Translations under genes and position numbers: made by a program | Shown: piece by piece, positions 27,705 through 35,998 of the stretch | Layout of the letters: every line of letters starts with the position of its first letter | Numbering within the stretch: position 1 is the stretch's first letter | Notes under the pieces: generated by a model | Database searches by the model: none | Seen by the model: only the letters and a program-made list of their open reading frames with translations | What the model was told of the DNA's origin: nothing | From: DATKXO01 sp035528995 | Lineage (GTDB): Bacteria; Planctomycetota; Phycisphaerae; UBA1845 | DNA: 36,418 bases | Reading direction: 5' to 3' | Assembly (NCBI GenBank): GCA_035528995.1 | Contig: DATKXO010000460.1 | Location: 1 to 36,418 of the forward strand

Positions 27705-28448
27705 ATGCTGACCATACGCGTCATACACGATCCGCCGCAATCCGGCCCCCTCAACATGGCTGCTGACGAGACCCTGCTAAACCGGGTCGGCGCCGGCGAC
27801 TCCCCGCCGACGCTGCGGTTCTACCAGTGGGACCCGCCGACCATCTCGCTGGGCTACTTTCAAAAGTACGCCGACTATGAAGCGCTCCCGCCGCCGGCCG
27901 GCGAGCTGCCCGTCGTGCGGCGACTGACCGGCGGCGGCGCCATCCTCCACGATCGCGAACTGACCTATTCGCTGGCCCTGCCCGTGGACCACCCGCTGCT
28001 GAGCGGCGGGCCGAACAGGCTCTACGAGCTGGCCCACGACGCGGTCATCGCCTGCCTGTCGGAGGCCGGTATCGACTCCTGGCGCGGGTGCGAAACGGAC
28101 GACTCGACCGCCGCCCGCGGCCCGTTCTTCTGTTTCGCCCGGCGGCACTGCCTCGACGTCCTGGTGGGTGACCGCAAGCTGGCCGGCAGCGCCCAGCGGC
28201 GCACGCGGACCGGAGTGCTCCAGCACGGCTCCATCATCTTCGAGCAGCGTTTCGCACAGCAACCCGTCGCCGCCGTCCGCGAGGCGACCGATCTGGCACC
28301 GGCCGACCTCGCCGACCGCTTTGCCGCGGCCTTCGCCGCCCAAACCGGCTGCCGCCTCGATCCCGGCGAATGGACCGAAGCGGAGCGCGAGGCCACTGGC
28401 CTGCTGGCCAACAAATACGCGGGCCGGGATTGGCTGCGGCGGAGGTGA
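27705..28448 (+). CDS. Octanoyltransferase / lipoate-protein ligase family protein (LipM-like)
   Basis: A 247-residue BPL/LPL-family enzyme. Motifs: GPLNMAADETLL at the N-terminus, LRFYQWDPPTISLGYFQ, VVRRLTGGGAILHDRELTYSL in pieces, and GDRKLAGSAQRR followed by LQHGSIIF. K158 is the conserved lysine. C143 in FFCFARRHC aligns with the acyl-accepting Cys of Bacillus LipM, spaced 15 residues before that Lys, so octanoyl transfer from acyl carrier protein is more likely than ATP-dependent lipoate ligation. Substrates would include H-protein of the glycine cleavage system, whose P-protein genes lie just upstream. The ATG at 27705 has little ribosome binding site; the intergenic repeat lies directly before it. 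Confidence 0.88.
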   Translation: MLTIRVIHDPPQSGPLNMAADETLLNRVGAGDSPPTLRFYQWDPPTISLGYFQKYADYEALPPPAGELPVVRRLTGGGAILHDRELTYSLALPVDHPLLSGGPNRLYELAHDAVIACLSEAGIDSWRGCETDDSTAARGPFFCFARRHCLDVLVGDRKLAGSAQRRTRTGVLQHGSIIFEQRFAQQPVAAVREATDLAPADLADRFAAAFAAQTGCRLDPGEWTEAEREATGLLANKYAGRDWLRRR

Positions 28449-28501
28449 CGGCGGCATGTTACCGGGCAGCGTGATGCCAAAACCGTGCCGCTCAGGAGCC
28501 A

Positions 28502-29023
28502 CTACGGTTGATGAGCGGGTTGCGTGGCCGCCTTGATCTCTCGCATGCGCGCTTCGTGTTCCGCGGCTTGAGCCTTCAATTGCTCGCACTCGGCCGGGTC
28601 GATTCCCTCGATTTCCTCGACGTTGGGTGGGCGTTGTATCAGGAACTCGAATCGCCCATCAACCTCCTCGCGCGTGTACTTCTCGGATCGCAGCACCCGC
28701 CCCGAGCGATCCACGTAGGTGACAGCAAAAAGGTCGCCTTCGGGGCTCTGGCGGTCGAAGAAGACCTCCATCCGCACCGTGCCGCCGGGCAGGTCCTTGC
28801 CGCTGACGAAATGCAGCCGATCGATGCCGATTTGGTGCGACTCATGGGCCAGGATCGTGTCCAGCAATAGGATTCGATCCAAACGTTCCACCGGCGTAAG
28901 CATGTTGCTCCAGGCTTGGTCTACGAGGGCTTGATCTTTCTCCTCCAGGCGCGAGACCATCGGTTTGCTCATCGGTCCGCAGCCGATGACCAGCAGGCAC
29001 GCCAAAGGCAGTGTCCATCGCAT
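28502..29023 (-). CDS. Hypothetical lipoprotein
   Basis: A 173-residue protein. A short lipoprotein signal (MRWTLPLACLLVIGC) has lipobox VIGC; the mature part begins GPMSKPMVSRLEEKDQALVDQAW. A mixed domain follows, with Asp/Arg-rich strands (GTVRMEVFFDRQS, DLFAVTYVDRSGRVLRSEKY) and a helical C-terminus rich in Glu and Ala (CEQLKAQAAEHEARMREIKA) that could form a short coiled coil. The ATG at 29023 follows AAGGAG by 7 nt; the frame extends to 29053. No family is recognised. It is downstream of the receiver-like gene on the same strand (151 bp gap) and converges with the octanoyltransferase gene. Confidence 0.8.
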   Translation of the reverse strand: MRWTLPLACLLVIGCGPMSKPMVSRLEEKDQALVDQAWSNMLTPVERLDRILLLDTILAHESHQIGIDRLHFVSGKDLPGGTVRMEVFFDRQSPEGDLFAVTYVDRSGRVLRSEKYTREEVDGRFEFLIQRPPNVEEIEGIDPAECEQLKAQAAEHEARMREIKAATQPAHQP

Positions 29024-29174
29024 TTGGGGGCTCCTTTGCGTTTTCGAGCGCAATACACTGGATTGCCAGGGCGCGAGCGCCCAACAACAGGTACAAGCCT
29101 GGTCAGCGTACCAGATCGTTGGAATGTCTCACAGGGAGGCGCAGGCGTGACTTGGACTGCTGGCGAAGGTGGGC

Positions 29175-29834
29175 CTACTCCGGATGTTCTTCCTTGAATC
29201 GCTGGTGGGCGGTGCAGACGGACGGGTCGTTGCAGCAGATGTCGCGGATGTACTCGTAGTAGACGTTGGGCGGCTCGTCGTACTGCTTCCGCAGCGGGCA
29301 CTTCAGGGCGATGCGCGGCTTCGAGGTCCGCCCGCCGCCCAGGATGAACGACTGAAGGTAGACCAGGTTCTTCCCCGCGAAGCACTGCATCTTCCGGTTC
29401 AGGCTCGCCTCCAGCTCGGTCAGGTTGGCGGTCAGCTCCTCTTCGGTCACCGGGGGCTGCTCGCCCTTGGCCACGTAGTCGGCCATGGCCACCTGGGAGA
29501 TGGTCCGGTCGAAGGTCTCCTGCTCCAGCGGGTACTCCAGGAACGACGCCGCCCCCAGCTTCATGGCCGTGGCCTGGTACATGCCCGCCTCCGACGACGC
29601 CACCACGATCGTCGGCGTCTTGAGGTTGTTCCGCTGCATGTGCCCCAGCAATTCCAGGGCGTCGCGACGCTTGCCGTTCATGCCCACTACGACCACCTGG
29701 GGCCGGAACTTGCTCATGGCCTTGAGACCGCTGCGCAGATCGGAGGTCACCGACACCTGATGCCGCTTGCCGGCGTGTTGCTCCAGGGCACGCCGCGCGC
29801 TTCGCTCAGGGTGGATAATCAGCACACGCGCCAT
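29175..29834 (-). CDS. Receiver-like (pseudo-REC) protein with Cys-rich C-terminal domain
   Basis: A 219-residue protein. Residues 2-115 have the receiver fold pattern (ARVLIIHPERSARRALEQH, PQVVVVGMNGKRRDALELL, TPTIVVASSEAG, GAASFLEYPLEQETFDRTI). The phosphoacceptor Asp position after the third strand reads VVVVGMN, and the usual acidic pair reads HPE, so phosphorylation is unlikely. The conserved Lys before Pro is Glu-Tyr-Pro. The C-terminal part (about 145-219) is not a DNA-binding domain I recognise; it has C151, C179, C200, C201, C207 and H210, arranged as possible metal or iron-sulfur ligands. The ATG at 29834 follows GGAG. The function is unknown; a protein-protein signalling adaptor is possible. 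Confidence 0.8.
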   Translation of the reverse strand: MARVLIIHPERSARRALEQHAGKRHQVSVTSDLRSGLKAMSKFRPQVVVVGMNGKRRDALELLGHMQRNNLKTPTIVVASSEAGMYQATAMKLGAASFLEYPLEQETFDRTISQVAMADYVAKGEQPPVTEEELTANLTELEASLNRKMQCFAGKNLVYLQSFILGGGRTSKPRIALKCPLRKQYDEPPNVYYEYIRDICCNDPSVCTAHQRFKEEHPE

Positions 29835-30220
29835 CCAGGGACTCCATGGGGAGCGGATCGGAGCCGTCGCCCGGCGGTTGGGCAGGCCCATCGCCACGGG
29901 TCGTGTCCCTCCGGAAGCGGGACACTCAATGCTAGGCTGTCGGCGGGGTCAAATCAACTCGGCGGCGCAAGGGTCCAGCAGGGCCGTCCGGGTGCCGGCG
30001 GGCATGGGGGCGGTTTGACGCTGCTGGTTCCGTGGGGCATACTACATTTGTGCCGCTGCGGCTTCAGTGCGGCGTTACGGTGGCGCTCTGCGCTCGGCCG
30101 GCGGGAGGTCACCGTGGAGGCTTCGGGCTCGCAGGTCCGCCCTCGACGCACACCGCCGATCTTCGAGACCGGCTCTGGTCTGCGGCCTGGTGATCGGCAC
30201 TACGGCTCGTTGGTGTTGCC
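29835..30220. other. Divergent intergenic region, no gene seen
   Basis: This 386-bp region separates the receiver-like gene (-) from the zinc-ribbon gene (+). It contains the plus-strand promoter at 30015-30043 and then a GC-rich leader of about 170 nt. I see no riboswitch class or small ORF with a ribosome binding site in it. Confidence 0.5.
30015..30043 (+). promoter_or_regulatory. Candidate promoter of the zinc-ribbon/PH-like gene
   Basis: TTGACG (30015-30020; 5/6 to consensus), 17 bp, CATACT (30038-30043; 4/6). Transcription would start near 30050, leaving a leader of about 170 nt. Confidence 0.5.
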
Positions 30221-31372
30221 ATGTCAGACCTGAAGGTCGTCGTCTGTCCGAACTGCCTGCAGAAGTACCGGGTCCGGGCGACTCAGGTCGGCCGCCGCGC
30301 GGTCTGCAAGACCTGCGGCCAGCGGTTCAAGATCGCCGAGGACCAGAAGATCGACGACGACACGATCTTCGGCTGGGTGACCGCGGACGACCCGGCCGGA
30401 AACAGCGTGCTGGGCGGCACCGGCATCCTGACGCCGCCACCGGCCGAGAAGCCGGCCGCCGCCGCCCAGTGGCGCCGCCCTCCGCCGCCGGATCGGCCCC
30501 GGGTCAAGTTCGACCGCATCGATGAGATCGGGGCCTACTTCGAGTTCCCCGCCTTCGTGCTGGATGATCCGGACCTGCGCTGTGCCTTCCCCCATCGCTG
30601 CGTGCACTGCCTGACCCCAAAGGATCTCACGGTGCACGTCATGATCTGGGGCGACAAGCTGCCGCGGAGCGACGCCTTGCGGCTCAACGAGGCGGAGAGC
30701 CGGACGGTCCGCAAACTCGACGAATTGATGGCTCGCGATCCCCTGGAGTGGTTCGACAAGCTCGATCCCATCGGCGTGCTGCCGCCGCCTTATTCCAACC
30801 CCTTCCCCTATTACGTCTGCGGGCAGTGCAGCCCCATCGGCGAAGTGATCTGCCACGTGCTCGATCACGAGGGCATCGAGCACTGCCAGGTGGCCATTGC
30901 CAACCTGACCATCGCGGTGGACTTCTATCGCAACAACGGCGGCCGCAAGGAGCCCGCCTACCAGAAGATCCTGGTGGCCAGCCGACTGCAACAGGACAAC
31001 CAGTGGCAACAGTTGCCCTTTGCCGTCCGGGCCAAGATTTCGCAGTGGTTCACCCAGGATGAGGGCGAGAGCTTCCTGGGATACTACCCCGACGAGGCCT
31101 TCAGCCGCTCGGAGACGGGAACGGCCGGGCTGATCCTCACGGACCGGCGCATGGTCTACAAGAAGTACGCTTCCCGGCGGGAGTACAAACTTGACGCCGC
31201 CGGCACGCTGTTCATCGAGGCCACCAGGGCCGCCGCCAACATCGAGATATCCCAGGAGGGCGAGCGCGACGCCATGGTGACCATCAAACCGCTGGCGGCC
31301 GGCAACCTGGCCCGCAGGCTCGGCGAAGCGGCCACCACCTGGCAGATCCGCGTTACCACTTCTGATAGCTGA
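30221..31372 (+). CDS. Zinc-ribbon protein with C-terminal PH-like domain, hypothetical
   Basis: A 383-residue soluble protein. An MJ0042-type zinc ribbon opens it (C9, C12, C29, C32: CPNCLQKYRV...CKTCGQRFKI). A Pro/Ala linker (PPPAEKPAAAAQWRRPPPP) leads to a second Cys-containing region (CAFPHRCVHCLT, then YVCGQCSP), perhaps another metal site. The C-terminal 100 residues (GLILTDRRMVYKKYASRREY, then IEISQEGERDAMVTIKP) look like a bacterial PH-like domain. The ATG at 30221 has only a weak ribosome binding site but begins the ribbon. Such ribbon-linker architectures are typical of planctomycetes; the function is unknown. Confidence 0.82.
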   Translation: MSDLKVVVCPNCLQKYRVRATQVGRRAVCKTCGQRFKIAEDQKIDDDTIFGWVTADDPAGNSVLGGTGILTPPPAEKPAAAAQWRRPPPPDRPRVKFDRIDEIGAYFEFPAFVLDDPDLRCAFPHRCVHCLTPKDLTVHVMIWGDKLPRSDALRLNEAESRTVRKLDELMARDPLEWFDKLDPIGVLPPPYSNPFPYYVCGQCSPIGEVICHVLDHEGIEHCQVAIANLTIAVDFYRNNGGRKEPAYQKILVASRLQQDNQWQQLPFAVRAKISQWFTQDEGESFLGYYPDEAFSRSETGTAGLILTDRRMVYKKYASRREYKLDAAGTLFIEATRAAANIEISQEGERDAMVTIKPLAAGNLARRLGEAATTWQIRVTTSDS

Positions 31373-31620
31373 TTCGGCCCAGGGAGTCGGCCAACATCGA
31401 TCCTGGCGGCTAGGTGCGCTGCCGGCGCCTGCGGAGCGGCTTGCCGTCGGTCCGCGTGCGAGTTCACGGTCCATCCGCCCGGTCCCGGGGCGGCATCAAG
31501 GGACCGTGCTTGACCAGCGGGGCGCGGCCCGGTATCTCACCAACAGCGATGCCTGGCGGGGATCAGGTGCGGTTCGGGAAGATTCCGGGTGATCCTCGGC
31601 GCGGCCGGACGTGACCGACC

Positions 31621-32394
31621 ATGCAGGACCAGATCCATCACGGTCCCGCCACGACGGGCGGCGACATGGCGGACCACATCTCCGAGGCCCGCCAGCGCGC
31701 CCGGCGCATGCTGGCCGCCGAGGCCCACGTGGGACCGGTCGACGACGCCCGCCAGTCGATCGCCCGGGCCCGCGACGGCGTGCTGCTGATCTGGCTGATC
31801 TGGGTGGCCCTGCATGGCTTTGGTGTATCAGCCGAGGTTGGCGGCATCCTGGTGGCCGCTGGCGTGGGGCTGTCGATCTTCATCGGGTTGGTGGCCGCTG
31901 TCGCCACGCGCACGCAACTCCAGTATTACGAGTCCGAGCTGGAGCGCGAGCGCCAGGAGATCCGCAACACGCCCGAGCACGAACGCGAAGAGGTGCGGGC
32001 CCTGTACGCCGCCAAGGGTTTCAGGCCGCCACTGCTCGATCAGATCACCGACACGATCTGCGCCGACGACGATCGCCTGCTCAAGGTCATGATGGAGGAG
32101 GAACTGGGCTTCTTCATCCACCGATTCAACCACCCGGCAATGGTCGGCCTGTGGCACGCCGGCGGTTCCCTGGTGGGGGCGCTGGCCTTGGCCGTCCCGC
32201 TCTGCTTTGTGGATATCGCCACGGCGCCGCTGTGGATGATCGCCGGTACGACAGTGCTTCTGGCCGCCATCGCCCTGATCCGCGGATCGCCCAAAGGGCA
32301 GTTCGTGCCCATGTTCGCCACCTCGATCATTCTCGGCGGCGTCACCGGCGGCCTGGTCCACTTCCTGGCCGGCTGGCTCCATGGCACTGGCTGA
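31621..32394 (+). CDS. VIT1/CCC1-family transporter
   Basis: A 257-residue membrane protein related to vacuolar iron/manganese transporters and their bacterial homologues. After a cytoplasmic N-terminus come two helices (about 52-70 and 75-98). A charged Glu-rich cytoplasmic segment follows (YYESELERERQEIRNTPEHE, EEVRALYAAKGF), equivalent to the metal-binding helix region of VIT1, and then three helices ending near the C-terminus (GGSLVGALALAVPL, MIAGTTVLLAAIALI, IILGGVTGGLVHFLAG). The first ATG (31621) is used; ATG at 31666 is an alternative, and neither has a strong ribosome binding site. The P1B-ATPase gene follows by 33 bp, suggesting one operon for divalent metal homeostasis. Confidence 0.82.
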   Translation: MQDQIHHGPATTGGDMADHISEARQRARRMLAAEAHVGPVDDARQSIARARDGVLLIWLIWVALHGFGVSAEVGGILVAAGVGLSIFIGLVAAVATRTQLQYYESELERERQEIRNTPEHEREEVRALYAAKGFRPPLLDQITDTICADDDRLLKVMMEEELGFFIHRFNHPAMVGLWHAGGSLVGALALAVPLCFVDIATAPLWMIAGTTVLLAAIALIRGSPKGQFVPMFATSIILGGVTGGLVHFLAGWLHGTG

Positions 32395-32427
32395 TCCCGG
32401 CAGGCACACCGCTACGGTGACCGGAAC

Positions 32428-34425
32428 ATGAAACCCAAGCCGCTCAGACCGTCGCGCAGGGCCCTCAACCCCATCCTGCTCGACGCGCCCGTGCTGGCCG
32501 CCGACGCCACCCGGGCCAGCGTTTTCTACACGCCCACCGCACAGGCGCTGGACCGGCACATTCCGCTGATCTCGGCCGGAGCCGCCGCGCTGTGCCTGCT
32601 GAGTGCCTTCGTCGTCGACCGGGCCGGTCTGCCGCAGCCGTTGGTTCATCTGTTGACCTTGATCGCTTTTGCCATCGCCGGCCTGCCCGCCGTTGCTTCG
32701 GTGTGGGATTCGCTGCGCGAGGTCAAGATCGACATCGACGTGCTCATGCTGCTGGGCGCCTGCCTGGCGGCCGTCATCGGCAGCCCCATGGAGGGCGCCC
32801 TGCTGCTGGTGCTGTTCGCCCTGTCCGGGGCGCTGGAGACCTACGCCCTCCAGCGCACCCAGTCGGCCATCGACGCCCTGGCCCGGCTGTCGCCCGACGA
32901 GGCCGTCCTGCTGACCGACGACGGGCCGCAGACCGTCCGGCTCAAGGAGGTCGCCCTGGGGCAGCGTCTTTTGGTCCGCCCGGGAGATCGCGTGCCGCTG
33001 GACGGTCAGGTGGTGGACGGCAACTCGGCCGTGGACGAGTCGGCCATCACCGGCGAGTCAGTGCCCCGCGACAAGGAGCCCGGCGATCTTGTCTTCGCCG
33101 GCACGGTCAACACCCACGGGCGACTGGTCGTCGAGGTGACCAAGCTGGCCGGTGACACCACGCTGGCACGCATCGTCAAGCTGGTCGGCGAGGCCCGTCA
33201 TCGCAAGGCCGGAGTCGAACGGCTCATCGACCGCATCGGGCCGCCCTACTCCGCCGCGATCATCGCCCTGTCGGTCCTGGTGGCCCTGATCCTGCCCCCC
33301 ATCGCCGGGCTGTCCTGGTCCGAATCCATCCATCGCGGGATCGCCGTGTTGATCGTCGGCAGTCCCTGCGCCCTGATCATCGCCACGCCGGTGGCCTACC
33401 TGTCGGGCATCGCCGGCGCCGCCCGGCGCGGCGTGCTGATCAAGGGCGGCGTGTACCTCGAGGTGCTGGCCCGCACCGGCGTCATGGTCTTCGACAAGAC
33501 CGGCACCCTGACCACCGGTCGCGTCCGACTGGTGGACCTCGAACTGCTCGACGGCACGGATCGCGACCAGGCCCTGCGACTGGCCGGAGCCGTCGAGACC
33601 TCCAGCACGCATCCGCTGGCCGTGGCCGTCATGACCGCCCTGGCGGAACGCAACCTCGAGCCCTACAACGCCAGCGACATGACCTCGACACCCGGGCAGA
33701 GCCTGTCCGGCATGGTCGACGGGCGAGAGGTCTGGATCGGGCGCCCGGGTGTGGCCGGCTCGCGACTCGACGGGCCGTTGCGTGACCGGTGCGCCGCCCG
33801 TGTAGAGGCGGTCCGCAGCGCCGGACAGACTGCCTCCGTCATGCTGGTCGACGGCTCGCCGACCATCCTGATCTTTCAGGACACGTTGCGCGAAGGTGCC
33901 GCCCGTTGTGTAGCCGCCCTGCGCAAACAGGGCGTGCGGCACGTCGAGATGCTGACCGGCGATCACGAGCTGGTGGCCACCGCCATCGCACAGGCCGTCG
34001 GCCTGGACGGGTTTCACGCCGAATTGCTGCCCGAGGACAAGCTGACCGTCGCCCGCCGCCTGCGCCAGCAGCACGGGCACGTCGTGATGGCCGGCGACGG
34101 CGTCAACGACGCCCCGGCGCTGGTCGACGCCGACGTGGGCATCGCCATCGGGTCCATCGGAGCCGACGTGGCCTTGGAGGCCGCCGACATCGTCCTGCTG
34201 GGCGAGCGCATCGAGCTGATCGCCTGGCTGCACCGTCAGGCCCTGCGAACCGCCTCGATCGTGCGGCAGAACCTGACCCTGGCCATCGGAGTGATTACCG
34301 TGTTGGGCTGCTGCGCCGTGGCCACCGACCTGCCGCTGCCACTGGCGGTCATCGCCCACGAGGGCAGCACCGTCCTGGTGGCGCTCAACGCCCTGCGCCT
34401 GATTCGCGGCGGTCCGCAGCAATAG
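32428..34425 (+). CDS. P1B-type heavy-metal ATPase, P1B-4-like
   Basis: A 665-residue metal-exporting P-type ATPase. Sequence landmarks: TGES (208-211) in the actuator domain, SPC (312-314) in the metal-binding helix, phosphorylated D356 in DKTGTLT, the nucleotide-binding HP pair in STHPLAVAV, MLTGDHE and GDGVNDAPAL (about 556-565). There is no N-terminal HMA or His-rich domain. SPC rather than CPC, plus HEGST in the last helix (H644), matches the P1B-4 group (SPC and HEGG-S/T), which exports Fe(II), Co(II) or related ions; PfeT and CtpD belong there. The gene follows the VIT1-like transporter by 33 bp, which supports iron, manganese or cobalt as cargo. The ATG at 32428 has a weak ribosome binding site. 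Confidence 0.93.
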   Translation: MKPKPLRPSRRALNPILLDAPVLAADATRASVFYTPTAQALDRHIPLISAGAAALCLLSAFVVDRAGLPQPLVHLLTLIAFAIAGLPAVASVWDSLREVKIDIDVLMLLGACLAAVIGSPMEGALLLVLFALSGALETYALQRTQSAIDALARLSPDEAVLLTDDGPQTVRLKEVALGQRLLVRPGDRVPLDGQVVDGNSAVDESAITGESVPRDKEPGDLVFAGTVNTHGRLVVEVTKLAGDTTLARIVKLVGEARHRKAGVERLIDRIGPPYSAAIIALSVLVALILPPIAGLSWSESIHRGIAVLIVGSPCALIIATPVAYLSGIAGAARRGVLIKGGVYLEVLARTGVMVFDKTGTLTTGRVRLVDLELLDGTDRDQALRLAGAVETSSTHPLAVAVMTALAERNLEPYNASDMTSTPGQSLSGMVDGREVWIGRPGVAGSRLDGPLRDRCAARVEAVRSAGQTASVMLVDGSPTILIFQDTLREGAARCVAALRKQGVRHVEMLTGDHELVATAIAQAVGLDGFHAELLPEDKLTVARRLRQQHGHVVMAGDGVNDAPALVDADVGIAIGSIGADVALEAADIVLLGERIELIAWLHRQALRTASIVRQNLTLAIGVITVLGCCAVATDLPLPLAVIAHEGSTVLVALNALRLIRGGPQQ

Positions 34426-34492
34426 TCGGCCGCGACCGTTCTCGCGCCGCCCGCCGCTGCCTCGTCGGGCACTACCGCTACGCCCGCACCAA

Positions 34493-34765
34493 CTACCGCT
34501 CCGCGTCGCGCTCGAAAACCATCATCCTGGCCCCCTGGGCGGCCACTTCCGTGTGAAGCCGCCAACCGTCCGCCGCCATGCGGTTCAGGTAGCGCTCCAC
34601 CTCCTGGTAGTAGGGCCGCTCCGGCGTGTTCTCCGGCCAGGGAGTGACGCGATAGACCGGCTCCCGCGAGCCCGACGACGCGTCGCCCTGCTGGAGTGCC
34701 AACGCCCAGGCCGCGCACAGTGCCAGGATCAGGATTCCGACCGACAGCAATCGCCTGAAGTGCAT
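34493..34765 (-). CDS. Small exported/membrane-anchored protein, DUF4177-like
   Basis: A 90-residue protein. An N-terminal hydrophobic segment (LLSVGILILALCAAWALAL) acts as signal peptide or membrane anchor. The C-terminal half (YQEVERYLNRMAADGWRLHT, then MMVFERDAER) has the LN-x-(M/L)-x-x-DGW-x-L and final (V/F)F-x-R pattern of DUF4177, a small domain of unknown function. AGGAGA lies 7 nt before the ATG at 34765; the frame extends much further upstream without support. It converges with the P1B-ATPase gene, 67 bp between stops. Confidence 0.75.
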   Translation of the reverse strand: MHFRRLLSVGILILALCAAWALALQQGDASSGSREPVYRVTPWPENTPERPYYQEVERYLNRMAADGWRLHTEVAAQGARMMVFERDAER

Positions 34766-34919
34766 CTCAAATCTCCTGCGCCCCCATCGCCGGTCACCGT
34801 ACTCCACGTTCGCGTTACCGACAAGCCGTGCGACATCGCCGGCCGCGCCCGGTCGGACGTGTGGCCGGGCTCCTGCACATACGCCGTCCGGCCGATTAAC
34901 ACCTGGAGCATCCACGGAG

Positions 34920-35696
34920 GTGTTGATTCCAACAGGCCGAATGGGTACGCTCGCCTTTCCGCTCGTCGTTGGGGCGATCACACTCACCCGGGCCAGACGG
35001 TGGCACTTCCTCCTGCTGGGGACCTTCGCCGTCGCCTTGACCTATAACCTCTACATCGGAGGCGATGCCGCCCCCAGCAATCGGTTCCTGCTGCCCGTCG
35101 CGCCGGCCCTGATGGTCCTGGCCGCCCAGGGGATCCACCGGGCCATGGCCGCCGCCATGGAGTGCAAGACCCACCTGGCGGGTACGGTGGTCCGGTCTGC
35201 TGCGACCCTGCTCGGCGTGGTGACCTTGAACATGATTCACTGGGATCATTGTGTGCTGCTGGCCCGGCCACAGGGCACCCAAGCGGCCCACGTCAACCTC
35301 CTCTACGTGCATGCCCTCGACAAGACGGCCGCCCCTGACGCAACCGTAGCCGTCGGCTGGGCCGGCACCTTCCCTTATTTCTCGGGCCGGCGATGTTTCG
35401 ACCTGCTCGGCAAGTGCGATCCCGACGTCGCTCGACTACCGGCGCGTAGCGATATCGCTCGGGCGGCCCACAACAAATACAACTTCGGCTACACGTCGGC
35501 CAAACACAGGCCGGACGTCGTTCTGCACTGGACCGATTCCACCGACCAAGGCGTCTTGCAGGACTACCACCCCGTGGCCGTCCCGGTGGACAAATGGAAC
35601 GTCGTCTTTTGCGTCCGCAACCACAGCCGCAAGATCAAGGGCGCCCAACCCGTGGACTGGGAAACGTTCCGACGCTCGCAAACGCGAAACCCGTAG
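34920..35696 (+). pseudogene. C-terminal fragment of a multi-membrane glycosyltransferase-like protein
   Basis: A 258-codon reading frame. Its first 130 residues are membrane helices around LTYNLYIGGDAAPSNRFLLP, a loop like the GGDH-x-RFLxP motif near the end of polyprenyl-sugar-dependent membrane glycosyltransferases. The rest (VGWAGTFPYFSGRRCFDLLG, then DPDVARL and NKYNFGYTSAKHRPDVVL) is the soluble tail seen in those proteins (D-x2-G-x2-D-x2-IAR...GH-x-K). Full-length relatives have 8-12 helices and about 500-600 residues; the N-terminal catalytic half is missing. The first codon is GTG overlapping GGAGG, and ATG at 34941 is 20 nt from it, so no start is convincing. Upstream DNA is occupied by the DUF4177-like gene. 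I read it as a 5'-truncated remnant, though a short functional protein is not excluded. Confidence 0.55.
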
Positions 35697-35998
35697 GCAC
35701 GAACCCATTCTGTCTCGCGCCCGCTGCCCCGACGCCATCAGCCCGCTTCCCTGCCGGCACAACTGTGTCGACCCGCGCCCGAGTTACCAACGGGCCGTAT
35801 CCCCTGGCGGCCCGGCGGTGTATAATCGACCGCAGTGGTGGCCATGCACGTCTGCCGGCTCCAGCCTGACCGGGCGACCTTCTGTCGCCCGACTGTATCT
35901 CGAACCGCTGACGACCTGCGCGCCGTTGCCCTCCCGGTGGCGTGCCTGCCGGTCAGTCAACGGGTTTCCGAACGATCACCCGCGTAAGGAGCACACCG
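35697..35998. other. Intergenic region before the DUF1847 gene
   Basis: This 302-bp stretch contains the TATAAT element at 35821-35826 and a perfect 7-bp hairpin in the leader (GGGCGAC 35872-35878, loop CTTCT, GTCGCCC 35884-35890). The leader would be about 165 nt. No known riboswitch was recognised. Confidence 0.5.
35821..35826 (+). promoter_or_regulatory. Consensus -10 element before the DUF1847 gene
   Basis: A perfect TATAAT, rare in DNA this GC-rich. The bases 16-19 bp upstream do not resemble TTGACA, so the -35 is weak or absent. The predicted transcript start is near 35833. Confidence 0.5.

Noticed and set aside
29024..29174. Sigma-54 promoter resembling TGGCA...TTGC before the lipoprotein gene (minus strand)
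   Set aside because: The GG and GC pairs are 14 bp apart rather than the required 10.
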